A stretch of 64,000 nucleotides of DNA from Lumbricus terrestris (Eukaryota; Annelida; Clitellata; Crassiclitellata; Lumbricidae), in NCBI GenBank assembly GCA_949752735.1, contig OX457036.1, positions 17,384,933 to 17,448,932 of the forward strand. Reading direction: 5' to 3'. The notes beneath the pieces were generated by a model, which worked only from the letters and a program-made list of their open reading frames with translations, did no database searches and was not told where the DNA came from. Below, in pieces: positions 46,548 through 58,508 of this stretch. Each line of letters opens with the position of its first letter. Position 1 is the stretch's first letter. The translations under genes were made by a program, and so were the position numbers.

Positions 46548-48689
46548 CAGTGGTTTTCAACCTTTTTGTAGTGGCGGAACCTTTCTCAAAGCACTATTTT
46601 CTCGCGGAACCCTGCGCTTTTCATCGGTTCAGTATTTCAAGACATAGACTTACCTGGCTTATTTTTGTAAAGTATCTGATATTAAGATTAAAATTAATGT
46701 ACGTGACTTGCGCTTCTGGTACAGTGTATAGTATCACATTAAAAATGCAAATAGGCCTAGGCCTACATGCTTTAGAATTCTAGACGTGTCGGCCCAGTGC
46801 ACAAAACACCATCAGAAAACAACTGCATTTCTGTTCCGTTGCACCAACAACTAGGCTATCCATCCATCTGACATATGAGCAGAATATTGAAAAATGAAAA
46901 TGCGCTCCATTTTCGATCAGTGCTATGGACAAGTTGTGTTAAAGTATCCTTCCTCAAGTTTACTGCGTAATTTGTGCCTAGTCTAAGTCTTGGATGCATA
47001 GTATGGAAAGACGCGTAGGCTATTATAGGCCGACATATATTTAATGATTTATTAGGGCCCCCAGAAATTCGCGATCTTGCGCAGCGCAAATTTCCAGGTT
47101 TAGCGCAACAGCGCAAAAATTGGCAATCCGCGCGATTTTTGCGCAAATTTTGACAAAATCTTGCCAATTTATCTAAATTGGGCTTTGATTGACTTAAAAT
47201 CACCGCGGCCCATGACAGTTCAACATAACAACGACGACCGATGTGCGTTAATCAAAATGGCGTCCGCCGAATGGGATGAAATCATAGTTGAATTTTTAGT
47301 TAAAGATCGATATTTTTGGTAGTAACGCACAAACTTATAGTATAAAAAATTCCAGAACTTCACGGCCACACAATAAAATGTGTTAGACGAAGTTTCTCAA
47401 AGCGGTCAAACAGCAGCGTCGCTTGCTGTCTTGGCTTATAACAGAACGAACGCATTTAATCTATAGGCGTCAGGCGTGCACACAAAGACCGAAAGCTAGT
47501 ACTCTGCACGTTGTGTAACTTGGTGATTCATTATAATGTAGGCTATATAATACTATTTTGAAGTTACATTTGTATTGAGCGTAGATTTCGGTGGGCGTAA
47601 ATTTCTCAAAATTCTAATTATTTGCGATCGTCTGAATACATTAATATTATGGTTGTAGGAACTTTATAACTGCATTTTTGGCTTGTTTGTCTAATTTCTA
47701 GAACGCCAAAGCTTTACATTAAATGACAAAAACACTGTTAGATACTTTGGTACACTGATTCAATGAAAAAATAACGAACATTTTGATTTTTTAACTTGCG
47801 CAAAATTCGCGCAAATTGATCGTTTTTGGTGCGCAATTTTTTCAATTTTTTGGCGCAAATTTCTGGGGGCCCTAATTTATCTTCAGCACATCGCTTTGGG
47901 GATCAACCATCATATTAAGAGTGGTGAGTGGCACGAAGCTATAGTGGGTCAATGGGTTTCAGACTTTCAGCTCATTTGGGGAGTTTCAGCTTCATTTTAT
48001 GGTTGTAATATGTTCCTGCACTTAAAAAGTGTTTCTGTCACAATAATCACAAATCCAGTTCTTGTTTTAAACATCTTATGCGATTTTTCGTCAAGCAAAC
48101 AGAAGGACATTAGTTAAAGATTTTGCAGATATCCTAGCCATAGGCTTGAGGCTTATTCTATTCTTGACATTTACAAAAATTCGAATATCTGCGACCTCTG
48201 GATGAGAAACTTAACCACTGGCTCCTCAAAATGAACTGATCACAAGAAGAATAAACCAAACAAGTCCCTGGTCTATTATAATAGTGCTCAGCAGATTCTG
48301 TTTGTTCAGAACAGATCTCGAGCGTCCAAACAGCTTAAAACCATTTATAAGAAAGTTTTGTTTGTTTTACTGGACAGTTGGAAATGTAGGCAATCTATAA
48401 GCTTGTAGGCAGGCCTATAGATTCACATTTGATGCATGTGCATTCCGAATAACAAGACTCAGCAATGAGCTATAACGACATAATATTATAGAAAACAGCA
48501 GTAGCCTACATTTACGTAATAACGTTATTTTAAGCAAGAATGACTGAAGGCTGTGAAACAATCTACTCATTGCCAATACTTTTGCGATTTCAGTTGGTGA
48601 TATAATATTTTCTACCAAACTGCCGTGGAACCCCTGGCCGACGCCCGCGGAACCCTAGGGTTCCGCGGAACCCCGGTTGAAAATCACTG
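46548..48689. mobile_element. 2.14-kb hAT-type non-autonomous element with nested insert
   Basis: Terminal inverted repeats CAGTGGTTTTCAACC and GGTTGAAAATCACTG are flanked by perfect 8-bp duplications GTTTACAC (46540-46547, 48690-48697). Near the right end GGGTTCCGCGGAACCC is palindromic. No transposase ORF is recognised. An 822-bp element is nested at 47053. It lies between the second-SH3 exon and the candidate tail exon of the FCHSD-like gene. Confidence 0.9.
47053..47874. mobile_element. Nested 822-bp element with TAGGGCCCCCAGAAATT ends
   Basis: Seventeen-base perfect inverted ends TAGGGCCCCCAGAAATT, with GCGCAAA-rich subterminal sequence on both sides (47085-47155, 47800-47865). The flanks are ATTTAT on each side (47047-47052, 47875-47880), a 6-bp duplication. 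No ORF. The superfamily is uncertain because hAT normally gives 8 bp. Confidence 0.8.
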
Positions 48690-49128
48690 GTTTACACACT
48701 GTATCATAAGGCATGCTCCAAGCAACTTCATGCTGATGAGTCCATCCCATAAAACTTGACTTGACTCTCAAGTTGAAGGTAAAGTACAGCTGGTTGACTT
48801 TGCATTCATTGTATTAAAAGTTTTGCACTCCTCTAAGATTAAGAATGGACACCATAACCAAGCATTGTTTGAAGACTTATTGCAGTAAGTTACATGATGA
48901 TTCAAAAAGACTGTTATAATAATTTCTGATGAATCTAGGGTGGTCCTGTTAGCGGAACCTTATGTTCCTTTAGGTCTGCCCATTGACACCACTGCAGATG
49001 AATGTCTAAATTGTTTGCTTGCATATAATAAAATGCTGATCAATATTCAATAAGTATACTGATCGATTGATTGATTGACTGATTGGTGAAGTCTTAAAGA
49101 TTGATTGGATTTTAAATGGTCAACACAC

Positions 49129-49328
49129 CGACAATCGAACTGGTAGCAGCTCCTCCACAACCAACGACGGAAAGAGACCGAATGACCCGTTCAGCTCTCC
49201 CTCCCACCACCCGTCATCCACCCCGTCATGCTCCGTTGATATGATCCGGATGAGCTGGCCCTCCTGGAAACTCAGCTCCTCTTCGCAGGTCGCTTCGTAG
49301 TCAAACAAAGCTCTTGCCCATCGATCGG
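49129..49328 (-). CDS. FCHSD: FCHSD-like exon: second SH3 domain
   Basis: Acceptor TTTGTTTAG at 49329-49337. The frame reads [20 protein letters not shown], then [20 protein letters not shown] and [10 protein letters not shown]. These are the canonical SH3 landmarks ALFDY, the Trp pair and the FPS motif. The closest family match known to me is the C-terminal SH3 of FCHSD1/2 and Drosophila Nervous wreck. If the donor TCG|GTGTGT at 49129 is used, the gene continues to 46190; if not, the frame ends at TGA 49120-49122 and the protein stops just after the SH3. Confidence 0.92.
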
Positions 49329-49670
49329 CTAAACAAAGACAAGATTCAGATTGCAACTCTAAATATCGTGTAAGTGTCTTTCATAGGTAACACTGGGCAA
49401 CAAATTTTCATGAAATTTTTGTATCTTACATGAAATTTGCACTTTCCTACAGATTTTAAGGTGCTGAACACGAATATGACAATGAAATTCAATAATTAGC
49501 TCCAGTTTCTCTGATATCATCAAGAGTTTCTATAAATAGAACAATGCGTACATATCACATTTGTACCGGTAAATGTTCGCTTCTACATCCCACTATCTCT
49601 TGTATAACTGCTCAGGATTATGTCTGGTGAGCGTACAAGTAGGCCTATGTATATGTAAGAGCAATTGCTA

Positions 49671-49876
49671 CACTACCTCTTCAAGACCCTAATCCGAAGC
49701 ACTCCCGACTGCAGCACGGACACTGAATAGGAGTTTCATGAAGCGCATATGCAATTGTGAGCGAAGGGCTGCTCACAGTGCTTCTAAAGGGTCCCTACGC
49801 GGTGGCCTGAGGTGGATTCAAACCCATAACCTTCCGGCTCCAAGCCACTGAACATACCCCTACACCACCGTGCGCC
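49671..49876 (-). mobile_element. tRNA-derived SINE, copy 2 (intronic)
   Basis: On the minus strand: GCACGGTGGTGTAGGGGTAT head with box A-like sequence, box B-like GGGTTTGAATCCACC, then the same body as copy 1 (AGTGTCCGTGCTGCAGTCGG) and a tail with TCTTGAAGAGG. It lies in the intron between the two SH3-coding exons and in the gene's own orientation. Confidence 0.8.
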
Positions 49877-50421
49877 ACCTAGTAGGCCCATATATGTAGT
49901 CAGCCAACATGGAAGTTTCCCTGGTATCGTTTTCCATGTCTGCAATGTCTTCTTGAAAACGTTCGTGTGATACATAGGGTCATAGACAACACGTCCGTAA
50001 CCAAATCCTTGTAGTTTTCTGCCCTGACATTCCAGTGGAAGTCAGTTAACACCAGACGAAATGAATCCTAAGCTTGATTCTTGTCGCCCTGAAGCAGGTT
50101 GTCAAACATCTCATCTCTGACTAGCTATCTTACTGATCTGAGGACCAACAAAACCTCCTTCTTTAATTTCTGCTTCGCCAGGGAATTTGGCAGCCAAGTA
50201 TTACACTAGCAAGACTGTCTGGGTTTCAACCATTGCTAGGCGTTGCACATAGTCTACTTCTCTCCGACGTCCAGAGATTTCCTCTCAGGCCAGTTTCTCC
50301 TCACTTAGAGCAAGGTCCTTGCTCGACTGTCCAATTCACATAGAAAACAGCAATATTTTGTATAATCCAAGCTATGGACTCGTCAAGAGAGCCAATATAC
50401 TTTCAAGTCGCAATACAGATG

Positions 50422-51063
50422 TCATCCATACCTGCTGTATCGAACAGAATTCAACAGGTATTTTAGGTTATCGTATGTTTCCTTCATGTGGGCGGGAATG
50501 GATGAAAGATGGTTTCCAGTATGCAGTAGCTCCTTATCGAGACTCAATTTCGTGAAGTCTATGAATAGTTGCCATTCTTGAGGGTCATGTTTGATTCCGA
50601 GGGCATTCATCAGACAATCTACATTGAAGCAGAAGACAGGGTCATCTTCCTTGGTGAAATTTTCCTCAAACTGCCCATGACGAGTGTGAAACAATGTCAA
50701 TCGGGCATTTTCTTGGAGAAGATTCCATTCATTTAAATCTTGATCCAAGTCTCTCCGCCTTGGCCTTGGATAGATCCAGGAGGCGAACAAGATCGTTCAG
50801 TTTACCCTGGGTGAGAATGTGTGGCGCAGATGATACACCTTGGCAGACGTAAGGATCATCCCTAGATGTCGAAGGCTGCGGAGAACTCGAAGTCGATTCG
50901 CTTCCCTCATCGTCTGAATCAATGAAAAATTCTTTCGGTGAATCCGAAACGGGAAGTCCTTCACCATGCAGAGTGGGTCGGATTGCATATGGTATATTGG
51001 GGGTACGCTATTGACCACTTCCATTTCCTTGTCATGAATGCAGAAGTAGGTGGAACCTTGCAA
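50422..51063 (-). pseudogene. Repeat-encoded protein fragment (DPQEWQLFIDFTK family)
   Basis: Two adjacent minus frames (51063-50797: SVPPIYHMQSDPLCMV...; 50790-50422: HDPQEWQLFIDFTKLSLDKE...HMKETYDNLKYLL) resemble a repetitive hypothetical protein widespread in metazoan genomes, whose hallmark is an EEWRLFIDSSK-like motif followed by HMKETYEN. Here it is truncated and shifted between frames, so it is a dead copy inside an intron of the FCHSD-like gene. The family recollection is from memory. Confidence 0.55.
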
Positions 51064-52221
51064 CAGTAGTAGTCACATGCATGATTGCTTGGTTCTCTCC
51101 AAACCATTCGAACAGCAAAGGTCACCGGTCATTTTCTCGTCTTTTAACCACTATGGAAATTTTCTTGCTCACTGGGAAGGGGTTGCATGGCAGGTTAATG
51201 CATTGCGACACATTATTGAGTTGCAATATGCAGTTTGAAAGACAGCGTTGAGAAAATTAATGGTCATGACCCACATATGTAGGCCGACTCAATGCGTACT
51301 GAGACATTGTACGTAACCATCTCTGTCTCTCCTGAACTAGAGCTAACCGACAAATTTTACCATCATATTCGTGTTCAGCACCTCAAAATTAGTTAAGATT
51401 TGCTATTTTCATCTCGGATACATTTTGTGTGTTGCCCAGTGTATAATAGATCTCAGAGCAATACAAAAGCCAAAAAAGTGAGTGTGAGTGCATTTACTGG
51501 CATATGTCAATTGTCAAGTGCCTGGGAATTACACACGTAGCATGATTGTTTATTGTGCCTTATGGGCCAGGTTCATATAAGCTTCTAGATTTTTACGGGT
51601 TTCCTGTCAGGCAGGGATTGTTTTGTATCTGCTACGTGTATCGAGGTCTTTTTCTTCTCTGTTGCAAACAAATAAATAAATAAAATAAAAATTAAATGTT
51701 CCAATAAATTAAGTTTGCAAATGCCAAGTTGATTTATCAGTTGGTTGGTCGCCAGAAAACTCCAGCTGGACATCACAAAGAACTTTTCGAGATATATCCA
51801 AAGGCCTCTCTACGATACAGACATTCAGATTGGAAAGACGGTCAACGTAGAAAAGTGCATCGTAATATTGCTAGGAAATATAACTATACTTACATACTGC
51901 CAGCTAAAAACCGAGAAAGAAAGAGACAGACATTCAAAAGCAATTTTACAAGATTAAAGTGATCATCGTAAAAACTTCTCAACTATGTTTGGTTGTCACA
52001 TCAACACAAATTACAATACATTACGTGTATGTATGTATATGAACATTTATATAGCACCTTACAATAACCTCACGAAGGCGATTAATGTACACAACTTCAA
52101 ACATCACTCAAAAAAACCAGCATCTAAGTCCCACAAAAGATGTAAATTATTACAAACAAATTCAATTGCACAATAAAGCAGAATTCCAGGTAAAAAGGTC
52201 GAATCCAACTCGACTACCAAC

Positions 52222-52492
52222 CAGTGCTAGAAATCTCGGCATACATTGGATTCTGAACGAGTTTGGCCGGATGAACGACATTCATCTGTGGATTGTTGAC
52301 CGCGTATGGCACCATCCCATTGTCTTCCGGTCCAATCACATTCATCTGAGGGTTGTTTACAGCGTAAGGAACCAACGTTCCATCGTCTACGTTTTCTTCG
52401 TTAACGTCAATGGTTCCACTGTCCGCAACAGGGTTCCACACCCGAATGTAATTTTCTGGAACTAGTCCTTCGACTCCCTGGCCACTTCTAGC
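52222..52492 (-). CDS. FCHSD: FCHSD-like exon: end of first SH3 plus linker
   Basis: Acceptor TGAGCACAG, then ARSGQGVEGLVPENYIRVWN, the last strands of SH3-1 with the VPENY signature, then an acidic linker. The linker contains VPYAVNNPQMNV twice, 21 residues apart, and an NPMY (NPxY) motif near the end. Donor ACTG|GTTGGT leaves phase 1, which joins correctly to the two leading bases of the exon at 49328. Human FCHSD2 has a longer low-complexity inter-SH3 linker; the repeats here look lineage-specific. Confidence 0.9.
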
Positions 52493-53079
52493 CTGTGCTC
52501 AGAAAGTAATAAGACACACAAAGAAATAAGACATATGTACACATTGTACATAGAACTTTACATACATATTACCTATACACACACACATGCATGCATGCCC
52601 ACATATCATGCATATAATATATACATACATACATATAGCTGTGGATTATAATTGATTATAACGATTAATTTTGGCACTGTTCAATTAATTTAATTTATGC
52701 TGAAAGAAAAGTAGATTTTGGCGACAAAACTCACTACCCTCATTGCAAAAAACAGTGCAGTTGAGTTTTTGTAGCAGGAAAATAGGAACCAGCTCATGAC
52801 TACATCTGAGACAATTTTTCACATCTTAAGCAACAGACACCAAATTAATCGATAATTGACTTCAATCAATTAACCGATTAATTTTAAACGATATAAATCG
52901 AAGTTGAATTTAAGAGATTGATACACAAAAATATTTTTTAAAGTTAGTACCAGCCCTAACACGTATAAATAAGCAAGCACAGATCAATATAACAAGCACT
53001 GCACTTGGAAACCATTGCAACCATCATGTTCTTGTAGAAAGAGATATGATTTAAAGATAATTTATATAGCACATTTTAC

Positions 53080-53163
53080 CCGCATCCAGCCATCTCCATC
53101 TCCTTGGCCAATCAGCACGAGATTCTCGTTCTCATGTATTGTCAGCTCATCCTCGTTGGCAGC
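53080..53163 (-). CDS. FCHSD: FCHSD-like exon: core of first SH3
   Basis: Acceptor GTATTCTAG, 28 codons [20 protein letters not shown] then GDGDGWMR, donor CGG|GTAAAA, phase 0 on both sides. It carries the DELT RT-loop and the conserved Trp of the SH3; it joins VAVYDYE of the upstream exon to the VPENY of the downstream one. Confidence 0.93.
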
Positions 53164-53903
53164 CTAGAATACAGCAACACAAAACTTATAGAAAGAACAT
53201 ACATCTCATCCCTTTAAAACATAAGCAGTGTATAAAGCCAAATTCTAACATGAGGCATATGATGCCATAATACACACCTCAACGCAACATCGTATCATTA
53301 CAAATGCAATCTGAAACACTAGAATAACACACCTGATAATTTTAAAACATAATTATGTATCATAAATGTTATGATGCATAAGAACTGTTCTAACCAGCAA
53401 AATTCACATCTTAAAAAGTCTTGCAGGAGCTCCAATCTGACATGGCAGAATTATCATCATATGCAAGCAGAAGAAAACCTTTAAATACATGGAATTAAAA
53501 AGAACGCACGAAAGAGCAAGAACAAGCAGCATGCACCTTTTGAAGTGCAAGTCCTTGAAAATAATTTTTTAGATCCTGGTTTTCCATTGTTAGTTCAAGA
53601 GTGCCTCTGACGAGTTGCTCATGAAGAGGAGCAATATAAATCTTTTGATTACGCTACATTGATGAGGTCACCAATTCTTTCCTTTTGGCAGAAACTATGC
53701 TGCCTGTATTGATATCAAGAATCACAGTCGTATCGGTAAAAGTATTAGTGATACACATGCACAATTGCACATATATGGGAAATTGCTTCATATTGATAAC
53801 TGCTGCAGTACAGGAAGCAACAACTGAAATAGTGATATGCTATTGCGATATAACATCCTGCTTGCTTGAGAGTTCCAGTCAAAGTAAGTGGCGTTGTGTA
53901 TAC

Positions 53904-54071
53904 CTCGTAATCGTAAACCGCCACACACCATATAGGAAAAATCATGTCTTTTCTATCGGGTGGCGTAGCAATATCACCGCCACCAATGAGGTGATCACCA
54001 ACTCGTGCATACGTGTTGGCAGCTTTATCATCACCTGAGTCATTGTGCCCTAGCTGCATAGCTGAGGTACC
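53904..54071 (-). CDS. FCHSD: FCHSD-like exon: acidic linker and start of first SH3
   Basis: Acceptor TGACTTCAG, 56 codons beginning GTSAMQLGHNDSGDDKAANT and ending DMIFPIWCVAVYDYE, donor GAG|GTATAC. The VAVYDYE end is the ALYDY motif that opens an SH3 domain. Confidence 0.92.
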
Positions 54072-54842
54072 CTGAAGTCAAGAAAAATTTACACAGTTGT
54101 TAGGCACACACTGAGAATGTCACTAGCATACAGATAAATTACCCTCCAAGTTAAGGAATTGTCTTTGAAAAGAAAATTACATTAAATGGACACAAATATG
54201 AATGCATCCATAAATCTAAACAGGTAGACTCATTTACATGCACAATTGTAACAAAAACCATTACTAGTGCGATATTTGCAAGAAATAACCTTTGCTAAAA
54301 TAAAATTTCAAGCACTGTTGAAATATATTTTTCACTATGTGGTGTATGTTATAATTTTATAGTAGTTTTAATAATCTGAGAAAAAAAGATTTCAAGCCTT
54401 ATCTGCTACTGTAATTTTGAATTGCAGGTACTTCATCCAAAACCTGATGTAGCTGAAGTGATTCAAGGACAATATATTGGATGATAGAGCTGCAGTTAGC
54501 TATTGTATATTCAAACAATTCCTGGTGACACACCACACCCGGTCACATGTCAAGAACGTAAAATAAAACATAGAAATAATAATATAGATAAGTATAGTAA
54601 CAATAATGTAATAAAAACATTTTTTTTAAATAAAGTAAAGTAGCGGCAGCCATAAAAGGCGCCTATCTGTCCGGTTGTTGATGTTAAATGTTAAAGGGAA
54701 AAGGGTTCTTGAGTAACCATGATGCTCTGATAAAGATGTACTCGGAAGGAAAATGCTTAAACACATTGATCAGTTTACTTCTTTACATAAGGGGCCAAAC
54801 AGCAACATATAGTCCAAAAAGCACGATATATCTCTGTCATAC

Positions 54843-54995
54843 CTTATCAGCACCAGTCGTCGCATTTCCACCGTCACCACCGCTCTCATCTTCATCCATG
54901 GCCGTATCAGCAGTTGCGCTGTTCAACCAGACGTCGACTTCAACTCCTCCCTCTCGCAAAGCCTCTATTCTCGCTTCAGCCTTCGCCCTTCCTGT
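54843..54995 (-). CDS. FCHSD: FCHSD-like exon: end of F-BAR-associated coiled coil
   Basis: Acceptor TCTTGCAG, 51 codons: TGRAKAEARIEALREGGVEV, DVWLNSATADTAMDEDE..., donor AAG|GTATGA. KAEARIEALREGGVEVDVWL aligns with the KAEARLDLL...VDTWL segment of vertebrate FCHSD2. Confidence 0.93.
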
Positions 54996-55998
54996 CTGCA
55001 AGATAGAAAACAGGCGGACAATAAAACTCCGTTTCACACAAAATGTTGTTTTTGACCCGAGTTACTCACTACCTCTTAACATTAAAGACACACCTCATTT
55101 ACAAATATTTAAAAAATGCTGTGATTATATTAGATTAATGAGAAGTAAACTAAAGTTTTCTTGGCTCAATATTTGCAATTAGTTAAGTCAAATAGCTAAA
55201 TTGCATGCTATTGTGCCTTTTTCCTTTGCAAGTTACGCAGTCTAATAACCTGTTTCAAGACACATTTTCCGCTCTGTCCCCATTTACTACTTAAGCTTGA
55301 AAATAGGGTCCCTCCTCTTAACATCCTTTGTTGCCTGTGTTCCAATTTGGTTTTTCAATTGTATTTTGTTGTGTATATTGGCGTACAAAGGTTTAAATAA
55401 AATTCTGAAGTTTTGCATTTAAGACTACCGGTACATTCATTTTATTCAAGGTTCAAATAGGTCAGCAGTTGACACGTTGGACTGTCTTCAACCCAAAAGT
55501 CTGGTTCAAATCTAAGTTCCAATTGCACCCTATGGAACTATAAGATAGAGTACCATATGATGTATTACCATTGGTAGGTAGATCGGACATTAAGGCTAAG
55601 AAAACGAAATTGATAGCATAGCGCAGCCATGGATGGCTCTCTGAGTTAACTTAAGGGATTGCTCTTTTCATGCTATTTTTCTTCCTCATAATTCATCCCT
55701 AAAGCATAAATATTGCATCCCCCTTCCCCACTTCACCAGATTTCGCTACTATTCACAACTAAATATTTCACAACAGTCTACCAAAGCAGTTTCTAATTGT
55801 CTATGAGCTCTGTTTGTTATACTTTCATACTATATAATTTCATTTCAAATTGGATCTGTTCCAGTGTGAGATATTATGACATTTTATATATAACTAAGAT
55901 ATTTGACATACTTTACCATGATATTTTGCAAACAGTGTCGCAGAGTTCTTCAATATTACTTCGCTATAGACAAAAGTGGAACTAGCAGTCACACTTAC

Positions 55999-56094
55999 TT
56001 CGGCCAATCTCAAGTGACTTCTCTCTTCTTCCAGTTTTATTTCTGATGCCGCAAATGATGGACTGACTAAAAATTCCATTGAGGAGGTGACAGC
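55999..56094 (-). CDS. FCHSD: FCHSD-like exon: coiled coil
   Basis: Acceptor AAATTGCAG, 32 codons (AVTSSMEFLVSPSFAASEIK, LEEERSHLRLAE), donor GAA|GTAAGT, phase 0 on both sides. Aligns with the helical region after the F-BAR core in FCHSD2. Confidence 0.88.
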
Positions 56095-56779
56095 CTGCAA
56101 TTTCAACAGAAGGCTTAAGCATAGAAATTATAATTAAACAAACACAAAAATAATCATACGGTTGAAGTGTAAGTAAATGATTATCTGCCCAAAATCTGAT
56201 GAGCCAACTAGATTTTAAAATACAAAGAACATAAACAGTTGTAAACAATACCTTTACAAACACAAAGGTTCTTTACAGCACCTGTATATAAATAAACACC
56301 AGACAACGTTCCATCACATGAAAATTCTTGGTTCTTTCCATTCAAACAACAGGGGGGATGCCAAGGACAGAAGACATCAGGCTGAAGGTTAAACTATAAT
56401 AATTGTCTGACCAGGTACTGAAGGAGACAAAGGACAGCAACAGATGGAATAAATCATCTACAGTTCCACGATGGTTAAAAACAAGACAACACGTCATACA
56501 ATCCTCACGAATAAAATATTATAAAAGCCTGCATTTCTAGTCCGAGTCATTCCTCTACCTCAGCTGCAGATTTGACCACACTGAAACCAAATTTAAGTCA
56601 ACCAATCGGTTTTACTCAGACGTGACAAGTGATGTGATGCCCCTTGAGTGATTGCAGTGGTGGTAAAAAGTATTCTGGATAGATTAAATGTCAGCTAAAT
56701 CACGTATAATCATCGTACAATTGGGCAAACCTCACCAGAAGAACAAAATATCACGAATCAAAATTTCAGTCAAACCTAC

Positions 56780-56923
56780 TTTGTTCTTTTCTTCTTTAAG
56801 CAAGCTCATCGACTTCGTTGTTTTGCGTATTGTTCGATTTTCTCGTGCAATTTTTGTCGCCCATTTTCGTGCTTCACGATCCAGGTCAAGTTCAGCCTGG
56901 TGATCTTTGCAAACGCGTGTCAC
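56780..56923 (-). CDS. FCHSD: FCHSD-like exon: helix with REARKWATKIARE
   Basis: Acceptor TTGAATAG, 48 codons (VTRVCKDHQAELDLDREARK, WATKIARENRTIRKTTKSMS, LLKEEKNK), donor AAA|GTAGGT. The EARKWAT.+ARE motif is a hallmark of FCHSD proteins, which is the strongest single link to this family. Confidence 0.95.
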
Positions 56924-57385
56924 CTATTCAACACGAGCAGACGGCATTTATCAGCTTTTTCCACGTAGAACCAAGTTTTTCTATTTTTTTTCAAGCACAG
57001 ATTATTTGTAAATTCGTTAGATATTAGATACATTGACCGCATTCATAGATTAAATGTTAGGAGCACAAATACGAAACAAATGGTCTTTCATCTCTTCGTA
57101 TGCTCTTGTATTGCATGAATTTGGTAATCACAGCACCTGGGTCTGCACCAGTCTAAATGCAGCCCTGATCATAACTCATAAGGATTCAAATCCCAACTCA
57201 TCTAATCCTTCACCTTCAATTCTCAATCTAAACAACACCCACCTTAATCGTTAATCTGCCCCCTCTGACCTCTGGCAAGTGAACTTGGACCTCCTTCCGA
57301 CAAATACTCTTAAAACCCCTCTGACACAATGCAGCAGCCTTCAATAAGCTGGTGTCCTAAACTTGTCTATCAAGTGGTGCTTTAC

Positions 57386-57544
57386 AAGTACGGAGTTTAC
57401 AACTCCAAGGTACAAATGCTTCTCCAACGATGCCATATTCTCTCTTACTGGATCGTTGTCCTGAGGTACAAATGGATACTGTATCGTGTCGGTTAAAACA
57501 GGATTCTCGCTCATAAAGCACTCCGTGTTGTACTGACGAGAGAT
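57386..57544 (-). CDS. FCHSD: FCHSD-like exon: F-BAR C-terminal part
   Basis: Acceptor TTGTTTTAG, 53 codons starting ISRQYNTECFMSENPVLTDT, then IQYPFVPQDNDPVRENM, donor CTT|GTAAAG. Aligns with VVRDYNLQLFLQENAVFHKP of FCHSD2. The alternative donor TCC|GTACTT six bases upstream would keep the same phase. Confidence 0.92.
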
Positions 57545-57846
57545 CTAAAACAAAGAGAAGCAAACCATTTTAACGATCGTCACAGTGCTATTGGTTATAC
57601 TGCAATATAATTAACATAGTAGTAAAGCAATCATCATGCTGCATTTTCGATCTCCCATGATGAAGTTTCACTTGCATTTATTAGCGCCAGCATTAAAGTC
57701 TTTTTAATTGTTGCTGGTGTCTTTGATGTGACGCTGATGAATGTTTGTTGTGCTTTCTGTTTCGAAAAGGTTGCCCTGTATCGGTTCTGGACAGACATGT
57801 TTGGCTTGACAGTCAGGTATATAATTATTGTCTGCTTGAACATAGC

Positions 57847-57925
57847 TTAACCCTTTACCCGTTCATTTTTTCCTGTAAAGTCCATTTTTGGGGGATATTC
57901 TCGGGGCAAACGGGTAAATGATTAA
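57847..57925. mobile_element. 79-bp TTAA-flanked inverted-repeat element
   Basis: TTAACCCTTTACCCGTT at the left and AACGGGTAAATGATTAA at the right: an imperfect inverted repeat with TTAA at both ends, in an FCHSD intron. PiggyBac-type mini-element is possible but it is very short. Confidence 0.5.
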
Positions 57926-58269
57926 TGATACACGGTTTCAATATATCGTGTTAAACTTAAGTAAAACGTGTATCTCTTTAAACAAACAGGTCGTAAATTG
58001 GTAGCCCATCACAGCACAATATATTTGAAACTAGTTGGGAGTTGAAATTACTTAAGAAAACAAGCAGATCTGTCATAGAGAGAAAGAGACAGACAGACAC
58101 ATAAAGAGACAGACACACTGAGTAGAGAGATGCTACGGCAGGTTTGGTGAGAACGATAAAGTCTGGAAAGCAGAGAATAAGATAGATCTGAGTAGGAATT
58201 CCTGAAGAGGTGGGACTTTAATTTGTGATGAAAAATCTAAGGAAGCAATGAACAATGTTGACGACTTGC

Positions 58270-58392
58270 CTTGTTTACATCTGTGGCAACACGGTTGAAG
58301 CACTGAGACGTGGCTGAGCTACACTGCAGCTCAGTCGTCGTAAAAAGCGACAGGAAATGCTTCCAGACGTCAAAGTATTCACCGTCTAAAAC
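58270..58392 (-). CDS. FCHSD: FCHSD-like exon: F-BAR helix, GC donor
   Basis: Acceptor TGCGTCAG, 41 codons: VLDGEYFDVWKHFLSLFTTT, ELQCSSATSQCFNRVATDVN, K. Aligns with ALDGNVYDHLKDYLIAFSRT of FCHSD2. The donor is AAG|GCAAGT, a canonical GC-AG intron; phase 0 on both sides joins the flanking exons without a frame problem. Confidence 0.93.
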
Positions 58393-58508
58393 CTGACGCA
58401 AAAGAATCACACAGTTTTACATTCAGCTTATTAAAGCATTACACGCATGAATCCATTTGCGTATAAGCATATGTGCAATCACAAGCATAGGTTACATATA
58501 TATATATA

